A stretch of DNA of 64,000 nucleotides from Paulinella micropora (Eukaryota; Cercozoa; Imbricatea; Euglyphida; Paulinellidae). The stretch spans positions 25,001 to 89,000 of the forward strand of contig WBZZ01000026.1 of assembly GCA_019918135.1 (NCBI GenBank), written 5' to 3'. Position numbers and translations under genes: made by a program. Shown piece after piece: positions 30,011 through 40,105 of this stretch; the first letter of the stretch is position 1; each line of letters starts with the position of its first letter. A model generated the notes under the pieces. It worked only from the letters and a program-made list of their open reading frames with translations. It ran no database searches and was not told the DNA's origin.

Positions 30011-30646
30011 ACAGGCGTGCGTGTTGAACCACCACCCACGCTTGCTAGGAAGTTGTTTTTTTTTAAGTTGTTTCTTTTTAAATAAAAAAAATACACGTTC
30101 TCTCTCTAGTTCTCAGTGCCAAGATTAAAACTTTGTCAGGGATTTTTTATTAATTTTTCTTTTGTACACCGGCAAAGCGTGCCCCCCCGTACCTCTTCCT
30201 TCCCACCCCCGCTCCCGATTCTCAGACGGGAATTCACAACAATTCGTGCTTCCTCCTCCCCTCCTTCTTCCTTTGGGTACTTTCTTGATGGCGTTTTTAG
30301 CGAACGCGGCTTGGCGGTTTGTGCATGTGATATGGCCGAAAAAGGTAGTGTTTCCAGGCTTTTCTGGCAATACTGCCTTTTTCAGCCATATCATTCCAGG
30401 CGCACACATACGCAAATTTGGCGACAATTTTCATTCGAGAAACGAGAAAGAGAAAGATTCAGTTCGCAAAGGCGCCGCCTTCCCTGTTCTTTGAGCCCCC
30501 CGGGCTCAGGGGGCTCAAGTGGGAGAGAAGAAAAAAAATGAGGGGGGGGGGGCACCCCCCCACACACACACACAACCTGTCCCTCGTCTTCCTTCTTTTC
30601 TCCATGAGCCAACTAAGAGAGAGACAAGCACGATCTGCCTTTAAGA
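30011..30646. other. Spacer with T-module and strong hairpin
   Basis: A T-module lies at 30100-30165. The inverted repeat TGATATGGCCGAAAAAGGTA / TACTGCCTTTTTCAGCCATA spans 30328-30393 with a loop of about 20 bases. An AAATTTGGCGACAATTTTCA site (30414) resembles the R1 palindrome. A GAGCCCCCCGGGCTCAGGGG palindrome and a G run with CACACA repeats end it. No gene is supported. Confidence 0.5.
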
Positions 30647-32379
30647 ATGCGCGGGCGGAAAAGGAAGCGCCATTTAGGCGCCAACAAGCGCGAGCAAGCC
30701 GGAATCTGGCTAAGCGCATTGCGATACCAAATTGGGCACGGCGTACAAGCCGTAGCGCTGGACGTGACGGCTCTTGGTGGGCGCCCTCGCGTGCTCAAAA
30801 ACCCTGGCAAATGTTATGAAGAAGCACAAGGGCAAATTTGACTTACAGCTGCGCCTCCGTGAGGGAGAACACATTAAAGAAAGTAGCCCGAACCGTTTGC
30901 CAAAGCCTAGCGTGGCTTGCGTATCCACTGGCGCGCAGCCTGGAGCTGCAAGGACTACGCGGGGGTTTGTACAAGCTGCCGCGCCACAGCGAGGGGAGTG
31001 TGGTGCTGGTTGATTGCCAAGAAGTCACCCTGCTGCTTGAAAGCCAACCCCAACAGCTGCGTCTGCTGGATTGCGTGGCTTGTACCACGACCCTAGAACC
31101 AACCTCGGCGGTCTGGCTCGACGAAGACATAGACAAAGCCGTCAAAGCCGTCATCAGGCTCGAATACACGCTCGGAGATCGCACTGTCCAGTGCCGTAAT
31201 TGGCTTCGGAACCTACACCTGGACAGGGTAGAAGACGTGGAGGTGGTCTTGTTTGGATCTGGACAGGGTCTGGGCTGGCCTGGCCTTGATTTGTCGCCGG
31301 ACAACTATCCTTTTGTAACTTCTGTTCGAATCCACTTCAACGACGCCGCAGATGACGAACGAATACGCCTCTTGGCAGACGCAGGTCTGTCGCGGGATAC
31401 CGTGCGTTTGGTGCTAGAATATGTTCCGTCGACGTGCACGCTTCTGGGCAAGCAACTGCGTCACAGCTTGCTTATAAGCAGAAATTTAGATGTGTGAGAT
31501 GGACGTGACGACATGATGGGCACGTTGGAGCTGGGGGGGTTTGCTCTGGGGGACAGCGTGCCCGATGTGCTTTATCATTTTCTGAGGCCTTTCCGTGAGC
31601 AGAGGGTCCGACTAATCAATTGCACGCTTGCGCGGCCGGCGAACGCACTAGCTTGGGCAAGAGCTTTTCAAATGCCAATCACCTGGATAAGAGAGCTTTC
31701 TTGGCATGGCTGCGATTTCGTTGACGATAAGTTTGTCGCCCTGGCGTTTGATGATGTCTTGTCCAGCCAGCGGTATTGGATCACGAGACTAGAAAGCCTG
31801 GACCTCAGCAGCACGCGCGTCGAGTCCCTGCCTCCGAGGCTGCTGACACTGCTCTCAAAGCTCCAGAGCCTGCATCTACCTAGCCTTGACGTACTGGACG
31901 CCTGTCTCCGACAACCTGACTCGTCGGTCTTAGCGGGCCTGCAAGAACTGCGAGTTGATCGGGTCCTGGATTGGAAATCGCTGCCCAAGTACTTTGGTTT
32001 ATTGAAGAATCTGCGCTGGCTTAAACTAAACCTAACGAAAGACACTGAGTTTTGTGCGCCGCGCCTAGTGCGCGAGGCGTGGCACGCCTGGCCTCGACTG
32101 ACTCGCTGGTGCCTGCGCGACGACGCGGGAGGGGGCATGAGCTTTCAATGCGCCCGTGCGTTGCACCAGCTGGGCGAGCTACCCCCCGCCTGCTCGGTTC
32201 GGGGCACGCTTATTTTGGACCTGCGAGGCACCAAGCTTACCCTGGATCAGTTGGCACGGTTGCAAACGTGGGGCAGGACCATTGGCTCGTTTGACTTGCC
32301 AGAGATTCCTGCAGTCTTGTGTGACTCGCCAGAGATTCCTGCAGTCGGTGAAACACTGAACCAGCGCCAATGTTCTTAG
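30647..32379 (+). pseudogene. Leucine-rich repeat protein (broken, long open C-terminal part)
   Basis: The likely N-terminus is basic (MRGRKRKRHLGANKREQAG, ATG at 30647) and suggests nuclear targeting. Further on are VVLVDCQEVTLLLESQPQQL, then irregular LRRs: ESLDLSSTRVESLPPRLL, KLQSLHLPSLDVLDACL, NLRWLKLNL, TLILDLRGTKLTLDQL. The largest uninterrupted part covers the last 290 residues. About three breaks in all are suspected. Near the 3' end CCAGAGATTCCTGCAGT occurs twice in tandem, and there the gene meets a minus-strand LRR fragment tail to tail. Confidence 0.5.
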
Positions 32380-32556
32380 CGAGCGGCAGTCCCGCAGCCC
32401 TAAAACGCTGCCCGTGATTGTGAACCCAAATAGTTCCAATTCTTTCAGTGACTGCAAGCGCTGTAACGCGGAGATTGTCTCGTCTGATATGCTGTAATTA
32501 TCCAGCTGTAGCCTTTGTATAGTCTGGCAGGCCGCAAACCCGACTGGAGCACGGTG
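32345..32556 (-). pseudogene. LRR fragment, opposite strand
   Basis: A minus-strand frame without start reads CQTIQRLQLDNYSISDETIS, LQSLKELELFGFTITG, SLRTLALVQC. These are two to three ordinary LRRs. It converges on the plus-strand LRR gene and is cut by the duplicated CTGCAGT region on one side and T-module DNA on the other. It may be an inverted duplicate piece of a sister gene. Confidence 0.45.
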
Positions 32557-32602
32557 ATCTGCTCCTAGTTTTTAGTGCCCCCAAATGTAAGACCGTCGAG
32601 TG

Positions 32603-34540
32603 GGCCGGATGCTGCGGCAGCCTGAGGGTGCCGTTGCAAGTGTCAAGTGTAAGACTTTGTCGAGTTTTAATTCAGCGTGGACTTTTTTTGCACTTTCTTG
32701 GCGCTCCACTTCCCTGTCCCTTCCTTTTCCTTCTCCCTGTTCTCAGACGGGGAACTAAGATAATTCGTGCTCTCCCTCCCCCTCCCTCCCTTGCCTCTTC
32801 TTCTCTCCCCTCTACTCCTTCCCACCCCCTGAACCCGGGGGGCTCAAAGAGCAAGGAGCAGAAATGCAACAAAACTAAGTTGATTCCACTAAGCTTTCCC
32901 GGTGAAACAGTCGTAAGCGCCAAAATCTACTTGCGCAAAAAGAAATCCCACACAGACGCCTCAACGCCGCCGTGAGGAAGACGTCCTCCCCCTCCCTCTC
33001 ACTCTCGTCGCCCCTCTCACCTTCGTCGCCCCTCTCACCTTTGCTCTGCACCTCCCGCGGGTTTCTCCCCGCGGGAAAACGTCCGATTTCTCTGCTAGCC
33101 TCCGGAACGGCCCCTGCAAAATTTGGCGCCAAATTGTGCCGTCCGGAGGTAGGGTGCGTGATACGGTTGAAAAGGGCAGTACGTCATAGCTTTCCCGGGG
33201 AAACAGCCGTAAGCGCAAATTTGGCGCCAAAATCTACTTGCGAAAAAAAAAATCCCACACAGACGCCCCAACGCCGCCGTGAGGAAGACGTCCTCCCCCT
33301 CCTTCTCACTCTCGTCGCCCCTCTCACTTTCGTCGCCCCTCTCACCTTTGTCCTCTGCTTGTTCCTCCCCCCCCTCCCCTCGTCCCTTGTTTGCGCGTGC
33401 AAACGCGTTCCAAAAAAAATTGTTGCTTTTCACTTTTCATATTTATCCTATTTCCGCATATCCTTGTAGAGGGGAGAGGCAGGGAAGGAGGAGCAGGGGC
33501 GCGCCAAGAAAATGTAATTTACGCTGAATTAAAGCTCGACGGTGTCCTGTCCGTGCCATAGCTCGACCACCGTGCGCAAGACCTGCGGAAATATGAAAAG
33601 AGGAAAAGAAAAAATTTTTTTGCCCGACAACAAAAAAAACAGACGAGGGGAAGAAGGGGGGAGGGAGTAGAGGGGAGAGAGGAAGAGGGGTAGGGGCGCG
33701 CTAAGAATGTACACGAAGAAATTAATAAAAAAATCCCTGAAAAAGTTTTAATCTTGGCACTGAGAACCAAGAGAGGGAGCGGGAAAGGGAAAGGGACGCG
33801 CCAAGAGAGTGCGAAAAAGAATACGCTGAATCAAAGCCCGACGGTCTTACACTTGGGCACTGAAAACTAGGAGAGGAGCACCGTGCTCCAGCACGACCCT
33901 GCGGCGGATGGTACTGCCCCCGTGGTCAATGTGCCAGAAGGACAAGAGCCTTACTACCCGACGGCGTCCTGTCCGTGCCATAGCTCGGCCATCGTTCTCA
34001 AGGTCAGAAAAATATGAAAAGAAAAAAAATCTTGCCCGACAACAAAGGGAACAGACGGGGGGAAAGAAGGGGGGGGGGGGGGTGAAGAAGGGGGCGGGGT
34101 GTGCTTCCCCCCCTTCCGGTCCCTTTTCACTGTCTGAGAATCGGGAGCGGGAGCGGGAGGGGAGGGCAGGGGCGCTCTAAGAAATGTACAAAAAAAAATT
34201 AAAAAAAATCTCTGACAAAGTTTTAATCTTAGCACTGAGAACCATGCGGCAGCCTGAGATTTTTTCGCACTCTCTTGGCACGCGAACAGAACACAGACGG
34301 TGCCGGCCAGGGTTCTAACATAGGCTACCGCAGCAACATGACATGGGCCGGATGCCGTTGCAAAGTGTCAAGTGTAATGCCTTGTCTAGTTTTAATTCAG
34401 CGTGATTTTTCTTACACTTCCTTGGCGCCCCCCTGCCTCTTCCTCTCTCCCCTGAGCCAAGTTCCGGATTTTTCGGCAACACTGCCTTTTTCGCGAGCTT
34501 TTATTAAAGTAGTTGTTATTTTGGCGACACTGGGGCACCT
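32603..34540. repeat. Mixed repeats: R1 units, R2 in reverse, T-modules
   Basis: Parts in order: hairpin arm and T-module (32612-32710), shortened R1 unit (32870-33190), second R1 unit with end module (33190-33530), reversed R2 fragment (33540-33640), T-modules (33720-33870), longest reversed R2 copy (33888-34020), and the block duplicated from 19252-19520. At 34277-34375 a segment is shared with 42765-42850. No gene is supported. Confidence 0.6.
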
Positions 34541-34556
34541 TTGCCTGCGCCATACG

Positions 34557-35156
34557 CTATTCGTCCCGAGCTAGCGGGCTGGCGCTTACCTTGGACACTT
34601 TGCTCCGAGATTCACAGGTCACGACCGCTTTTTGTAAAGGGCACCAAAGAAGCGGCCCAGGCGAGAACAAAGCAGGCACGCGCACAATCAGACCGGGCGG
34701 GAGCCTGCAGCTTGTAGTCTCTGTAATTTCCGTATACTTGACCTCAAGTTCTTGCTTTTGCTCCAAGAGCGAGATCTGCCTAGCATGATTGCCAATAATC
34801 TGATGTAGTCTTATCAACTTCTGGCCTAGCTCTTGATCTGGAGACTCAGGCTCATCGTATGCAGGGCCCTGGCGAAGCTTTAGTTCCAGCACTTGCAGAT
34901 CTTTTTGCACAAGGGCCAAATCCTCGCGGCGTTTCCGAAGTTCCAGGGAGCGCCTCTCCCGCTCGGACTGAGCCTGCAAACTCAAGTTGTCCCAAAGAAA
35001 CCTGTGTTGCAAATGCAGCGAGCCATCTTTCTCCACCGTCGCCTTTACTGCCTTGCCTTGCAGCTCAAACATGTGCTCCCCGGCACCCGGAACCTTGGTA
35101 AGAACATTCATGTCAAGGGCAGAGAAGAGTTCGCCCCCGGAGCAGGTCCCGTCCAT
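34557..35156 (-). CDS. Coiled-coil protein, 199 residues
   Basis: An intact frame from ATG at 35156. The N-terminal part (MDGTCSGGELFSALDMNVLT) may form a small beta-rich domain with TVEKDGSLHLQHRFLW. Residues about 65-145 are a Glu/Gln/Arg-rich coiled coil with heptad-like Leu spacing (LELRKRREDLALVQKDLQVL, LIRLHQIIGNHARQISLLEQ). The C-terminus is Pro/Leu-rich. No family is recognised. A truncated second copy lies at 24973 on the same strand. Confidence 0.6.
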   Translation of the reverse strand: MDGTCSGGELFSALDMNVLTKVPGAGEHMFELQGKAVKATVEKDGSLHLQHRFLWDNLSLQAQSERERRSLELRKRREDLALVQKDLQVLELKLRQGPAYDEPESPDQELGQKLIRLHQIIGNHARQISLLEQKQELEVKYTEITETTSCRLPPGLIVRVPALFSPGPLLWCPLQKAVVTCESRSKVSKVSASPLARDE

Positions 35157-35170
35157 GTTTCACCTCGCAC

Positions 35171-35553
35171 CTGAATATGTAAGCACACGGGAAAGAAAAG
35201 GGGCAGGGATGAGGGAGAGGCACAACCCTGTGCTTAGCCTTCCCCTCCGTTTGAGAACTTGGACAGGAATGGAGAAGGGGGGGGGCTTAGTGGAGGCGTT
35301 TCATATTTTTTTTAAAGAAAACTTTGTAGCTTCTGCGCCCTTCTCCTCCCCCTTTCCCTTGTCCTTTGAGCGCCCCGGGCTCAGGGGGCTCAAGCAAAGG
35401 GAAGAAGAAAAAAAGGGGGGGGGGCGCCCCCCTCCTTCTTTTTTTCCTCCTCCCCTCCTTTCTCTCTTCTCAGTGCTCTACCGTCACAGTTGGACCGTGC
35501 TGCCCGCAAGCAGCCTCAGTTTGCAGAAAAAAAGAAAAAGAAGATTCTTTTAA
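35171..35553. other. Spacer with G/C palindromes
   Basis: It contains GAGCGCCCCGGGCTCAGGGG, a G run answered by a C run at 35413-35436, and pyrimidine-rich DNA. At 35530-35560 the T-module-like TTCTTTTAATTAATAAAAGC lies just past the hydrolase stop. Confidence 0.45.
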
Positions 35554-36809
35554 TTAATAAAAGCTTTGTACCAAAGTCAGCCCGTTTTGCGCAGGCTGTA
35601 CCCCTTTCTGCGCGCAGACACGCAGGATCGACGCGTACATGGCCAGGACCAGAGACATGGAGGCCGAGCAGGAAAACGTCGTAAAATACTGGGTGCTCTG
35701 AAAATGTTGTTGCAACACGTGGCCGTGGCTGCCCCCCGCCGAGTTTGGAGAAGCGGCCCGGCTGCTAGCCAGCGCCAGCGCCGAGTAGAATTCCGCTGGT
35801 TTTTCGCACTGGGGCGAATGCCCACTGTCTGCTACCACTACGCAGGGCACCGCGCCTTTTGAAAGCTTGGACAAGTGCTCGCCCTGATGACAGGGCATAA
35901 TAGTATCGCGCTCTCCGTAAATCAAGGCCGTCGGCACGTTCGTGTTCAACAGCTTGGGCAGCGAGGGTACAGCCAGCGCGCGCGCCCCTGCCTCCAGCTC
36001 AGGGCTATGTTGCTGGCGACCAGCAGGTCGCCCACCGAGCACGGGCGGCTCAGCACCTCGAGCCAGTAGTACGCGTGGGCGGAGCAGCCGATCTGTTCAA
36101 GCCAAACATAGCCCAGGCTCTTCACTGTCTGGAGGCGCAAGAGTCGTTGCAGGGGGTTCAGCTTAAAGAACATAGCCCAGTACGTGCCCTGCCGGCCAAG
36201 CAGAGGGAAAAGGCCCGCGGGCGCTGCCAGGATCAGCCGATGAATTCTGCGGCTCGCTCGCGCGGCCAGCGCGGATGCGACGTGCCCGCCAAAGGAATGG
36301 CCCAGCACGTCCGGTCTGTCGGGGCAGTGTTGCACTACATAAGACTCGACCATCTCTGCCAGCAAGTCGGTACTAGCTTCGTCTCCCACAACCTGTAGTA
36401 GGCAGGCGGGCGTCGGCAGGCGTCCAAACCCCGGCAAATTCAGCAAATGAACTTCGCGGTAAGACCGCAGCCAGAAACGCACAGTGTCCAAATAAAACAA
36501 TGCGCCACTCGACACTCCGTGCACCACAGCCCGCTGGCGCGGGCTGGACGGGGGGCTCGGGGGGCTTTGCCCCCCGCGCAAGATCTCAGACTCGGCCTCG
36601 TCGATCAGCTCTGCCTCATCTGGTACTGGCTTCGGGCGCGTAACGTACTTGGCGGGCCTAGCCGCCAGCCGACGCCAGACCCCAAGCGCGCTGGTGGCCA
36701 ACACAAACAATGACCAGAACAGAGCTGCTGCGAAAAAAAGGCACGGAAGAAGGACAACATAGAAGCGAGCATAAGCAAAATTCGAACGCAGCGAGGTCCC
36801 CCTGGCCAT
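35554..36809 (-). pseudogene. Membrane-anchored alpha/beta hydrolase (broken)
   Basis: The N-terminus has a membrane anchor (FYVVLLPCLFFAAALFWSLF). The core shows HLLNLPGFG, the nucleophile elbow VLGHSFGGH (GxSxG type, Ser present), a lid region with Trp/Tyr, the acid-residue strand TALIYGERDTIMP, and the His motif VVADSGHSPQCEKP, so a full Ser-Asp-His triad is represented. The family includes epoxide hydrolases and lipases; substrate unknown. It carries about one break. A GC palindromic mini-element inside it (36530-36585) adds a Gly/Pro/Ser-rich insert after ESEILRG. Partial copies lie at 19.7 and 22.9 kb. Treated as a fossil. Confidence 0.65.
36530..36585 (-). repeat. GC palindromic mini-element inside hydrolase
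   Basis: On the minus strand: GGGGGGCAAAGCCCCCCGAG, CCCCCC, then CAGCCCGCGCCAGCGGGCTG. It reads through in the host gene's phase, as Rickettsia palindromic elements do in bacterial genes (comparison by analogy, not homology). Confidence 0.7.
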
Positions 36810-36937
36810 CTTGTACCCAAGCCAAGCTCGGTAATTAAAACCTTAACCCGCTGAGTACGCAGGTGGAGAGATGACCAAGGGGACTAAAACTTCTCTTCTC
36901 CCCCCCCCTCCCCTTCCCATTCCCCACCCCCCCTCAG

Positions 36938-37082
36938 TTCGTATCCACTAAATCGTCACCCAGCGGCAGCTTGTGCCAGACCGCCGCGGAGAACGACCTG
37001 AAGAAGCAGGCCGCGCTAGACTGTGCCCGGCTGCAGGCGGCGCTGGTGGCGGCGGAGCCGAGCAAGTGCGAGACCGTGAGCA
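36938..37082 (+). pseudogene. Short coiled-coil fragment
   Basis: The open frame TAAENDLKKQAALDCARLQA, ALVAAEPSKCETVSK looks coding (helical, Ala/Lys/Glu) but has no start. It is cut at 37083 by a Fanzor right-end fragment. It may be an exon-like remnant of an unknown gene. 37127-37529 is G-rich then AT-rich spacer with nothing recognised. Confidence 0.3.
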
Positions 37083-37126
37083 AGTGTGGGAGGGGGATGT
37101 GCCGCGTGCTGCCCTTTCTCTATGGG
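37083..37126 (+). ncRNA. Fanzor right-end fragment
   Basis: GGGGGATGTGCCGCGTGCTG followed by CCCTTTCTCTATGGGG matches the conserved block of the right ends at 17.35 and 45.2 kb; the end signature is missing. Confidence 0.5.
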
Positions 37127-37529
37127 GAAGGGGGGGTCGGCGCAAGGCAAAAGAAAGAAGACAGGAGGGGGGGAGGAAAGAGGGAAGGGGTGGGGGGGGG
37201 GAAGAGGCAATTCTTTTCTGGTAGGTCAGTCCCTTGATCTTCATAAAACTAGCAAAGTTTGTTGCTTTGTGATAAAAGTAGAACAGAGGCACCCACGTAT
37301 TTCTGGATCGTGTCTAGGTACTAGCAATGGGCCCACCAACGATAAGCAGCACAATGTTCTGCGGCCCAGGTTTAATGACTTTTGGTGGTTTACCTGCGAG
37401 CCTTGGCTAATATTTTATTAAAACAAAAGCTTATGGGTTTACAAAGCATCCAACAGAAAAATCTACGAGGCCTGCCTTTTTAGCACATGGATCGTGTCGG
37501 CTTAGGAGCGAAAAAAAAAGAGTCTCTCT

Positions 37530-38575
37530 CTAGTCCTGTTCGTAAAAATACTGGGTCATGTGCAGGAAAGGCTGCAACAACGAAGGCACCCAGGCGCGCA
37601 CCTCGGCATCCAGTGCTTCCTGCGCTCCTGGCCCCCGGTTGAGCCAGGCCCGGCGCGCTGTTAGCCAGCCCTCTAACGCCTCCGCCGTCGCTTGCCTTAT
37701 TTCAACCAACGAAACGGTGTTGCTATTGTCGTCAGTGTCTTCGTTCAGAGAGAACGGATCGCACGCTAGCTCCAACACGCAGTGCTGCAGGGCGAGGCGC
37801 ACGACCGTGCGCTCGTCCGGCGGCGGCCACTGTCGGCGCTGCCGCCAATAATGCTGTGCCGTGCCCAGCTGTATGGCTTGCATGAGCGCGGGGCTGTGGC
37901 ACATCCGCCGGTGGCCGGCGCCAGTGCGTGCTCTGGCAGTGTCGGTTGCAGTAGAGCCTGGCGTGGCACGAGCCACAAGACTGCAATTTCGTAGCTAGCG
38001 TTTCGGCGCGGCCGCAGGCGGCGCAGCACAGCGCTGCCAAAGGCAGCACTGGTGGACTGCTTGGTCTTTCTGATGTCAGTGTCAGTACGGCCGTGGCCGC
38101 GTACAGGTGCTCCACCTTACTGAGATCTACCAGCACGGAAGTAACTACCACCACCAACGCTCTGGGTTCGGACGGGAGTTTGTAATTCTTCAGGGCCTCG
38201 CGCAGGAATTCCTTGTCGGGCTTGGCCAGTTCTTGGACAGAAATGTGCTGACCCGCCGGCTTGCCTTTCAAGTCCAAGCGCACGTACACCAGCCTGTTGT
38301 CACCCTCGGGGGTCAGGGGCGCGAATTGGTCGTGCCACCGCCCGGGCTCGCGGCACAAGTCGCGCACGAAACGGCGCACGCGCTTGCACTCCTGGAGCAA
38401 CTGGGAGTCTGGTTGGCAGATCAGCCGGTGCGTGCGTTTCCAGTCTTTTTTTCTGGCACAGCGGGCTGCAATACGTCGCGTAGCGGCAGCGGGCGCACTT
38501 CCGGAAGCGCGCCGGGGCGCAGGCAGCATTAGGACAGTCGAGGTTAAAGCACCGGTGCTTGTAGACTGACGCCAT
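37530..38575 (-). pseudogene. Double MYND zinc-finger protein, broken paralogue
   Basis: From ATG at 38575 (MASVYKHRCFNLDCPNAACA) the order is the same as in the gene at 21555: MYND finger 1 (CARCRYATYCSPLCQ), helical middle (VYVRLDLKGKPAGQHISVQE), MYND finger 2 (ALCCAACGRAE, CGSCHARLYCNRHCQ) and the C-terminal helical part ending PFLHMTQYFYEQD. Similarity to the intact paralogue is clear throughout. About two or three breaks are suspected. The pair lies in opposite orientation 16 kb apart. Treated as a fossil. Confidence 0.65.
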
Positions 38576-39034
38576 GGCACAATAAGGCAGCAGGATTTTG
38601 TGTAGAGAAAAAAAAAGGCCGGCTCTGTGCAAGTATTTTTGGGGGGGAGGGGAGGGGGAAGGGGGGGGGGGGGGAGAAGATGGTACGGACGGGGCGGCCT
38701 CCTAGCTTCTGCGCCCTTCCCCTCCCTCCTGTTCTTTGAGCCCCCCGGGCTCAGGGGGCTCAAGCGAAGGGAAGAAGAAAAAGGGAGGGGGGGGGGGGCG
38801 CCCCCCCCCTTCCACAACCCCTCTCCCTCTCGCGTCCCTTTTCTCCCCCTTGCTCCCGAAAGGGGGGGGGGGGGGCGCCCCCCCCCTTTTTTTCTTCCCC
38901 ACGAGCCCCCTGAGCCCGGGGGGCTCAAAGAACAGGGGAGGGAGGCGTCTCCCTCTTCCCCTTGCTCCTCGTCTGTTCTCCCCTTGGGGTCTTCTTCATT
39001 TTTTAGATATTTCTTGGGTGCCAAAAAACAAAAT
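38576..39034. other. Spacer of G/C palindromes
   Basis: It has G runs, GAGCCCCCCGGGCTCAGGGG (38738), and two G-run/C-run palindromes (38788-38812, 38862-38887), then GAGCCCGGGGGGCTCAAAGA. No gene is seen. Confidence 0.5.
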
Positions 39035-39276
39035 ATGCTCTTTCAAGCGTTTCTGATGGGTTGTATTTGGACGGCGCGAGCCCAACCCTGTAGCCTGGAT
39101 TGCCCTGCGTAAGTAACAAAGCCCTCTTGCGTTTTCTTTTACTTTTGTGTTTGGGTAGGGTGGTTCGCAAGTGCGTCCAGGCTGGTCACTTCTGCACCGA
39201 GGATAGTTCTTCTCTTTTTTTGACGGATTTCGAGTCTGGAGAGCTCTGCGGCCAACACAGCGTGCTGGGGACGTGA
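39035..39276 (+). CDS. Small secreted Cys-rich protein with one 50-base intron (predicted)
   Basis: Exon 1 (39035-39108) starts MLFQAFLMGCIWTARAQPCS, a likely signal peptide with a cut after ARA. A donor GTAAGT at 39109 and an acceptor TTTGGGTAG at 39158 bound a pyrimidine-rich 50-base intron. Exon 2 (39159-39276) continues in phase, VVRKCVQAGHFCTEDSSSLF to GELCGQHSVLGT and a stop. The product has 63 residues, with five Cys after the signal peptide. Without splicing the frame ends after 25 residues. No family is recognised. Confidence 0.4.
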
Positions 39277-39285
39277 TTACGCAAA

Positions 39286-39590
39286 ACTTTGTATCAAGGT
39301 GGACGCGGCGCTGCTGCTGTCACGCCGGCTGTCCCACAACCAAGAGCTGGCGGACCAGTGGGCGCAACGAGCGCAAGCAGCAGCCAGGGCCGCCTCGCGG
39401 TTCAATGGTACCGGCGGGCGGCAGAACAAAACTGTGCAGAAGCGCAATTCAGGTTCCCACCGCTGCGGCTTATTGGCTCGGCCGCGCGGCGGCCAAGGGC
39501 GATGACTTGGCCAGGTTCGTTTTGTTGGGCAAGAAATCTAGTGAGCCGAAGGAGCAGCAGCAGCTCCCGGCCAAGAAACGCAAGACCTAA
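39286..39590 (+). pseudogene. Sel1-like repeat fragment (broken)
   Basis: Coding signal shifts between phases but shows Sel1-like helices: AVQWYRRAAEQNCAEAQF and YWLGRAAAKGDDLARF, with the AxxxYxxAAxxGxxxA spacing typical of Sel1/TPR-like repeats, and a basic C-terminus (LPAKKRKT). About two breaks are suspected. Sel1 repeat proteins are scaffolds in ER-associated degradation and are frequent in giant viruses. Confidence 0.4.
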
Positions 39591-39775
39591 GAGTGGGGGG
39601 TGTGTGAGGGCTGTGCTGCGTGGGTGGGGACCATGAAAATCCTCCCCCGCCCCTCTGCCTTCACCCTCCCTCTCTCATCCACCCGCTGGTGGATTTTTTA
39701 ACCTCTGTTCAGAAAAGAAGACCAAGCAATGGAAAAAAGTTACATACACCCACGTTTTATTAAAAAAAAGCTTTG

Positions 39776-40066
39776 ACAACTTGTCTCTTACTTGGGCACC
39801 CGGCGTGGCGCGTCTTTACTCTGTGGGTCGGCGAAGACGGGCTAATGTTGGCCTTCGCGCAGACCGACATGTGCGTGCAGGGCAATGAGTTTGACACCGT
39901 CTACTTGGTGCTGTCACCCACCCCGTTCTGCCCGCGAAATTATCATCTGGGCAAGATCGTGTATACCGCGCTGTCGCGCTGCCGCCAGCGCGGCGAGATC
40001 TGGGTCCCGCAGCGCTGGGCTAAAACTAGCACGGCTCGTGTACCGGTTAGTCCCGAAGCTTACTAG
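39776..40066 (+). pseudogene. SF1 helicase C-terminal fragment (Pif1/RecD-like)
   Basis: The peptide carries motif V-like VQGNEFDTVYLVLS and motif VI-like KIVYTALSRCRQRGEIWV, the last motifs of UvrD/Pif1/RecD-type helicases, and nothing before them. The 5' side is a T-module (TTTTATTAAAAAAAAGCTTT). It is an orphaned C-terminus of about 90 residues. Confidence 0.55.
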
Positions 40067-40105
40067 TCTGAACAAATCTTTTATTGAATTTAAAAAAAAG
40101 CAAAT

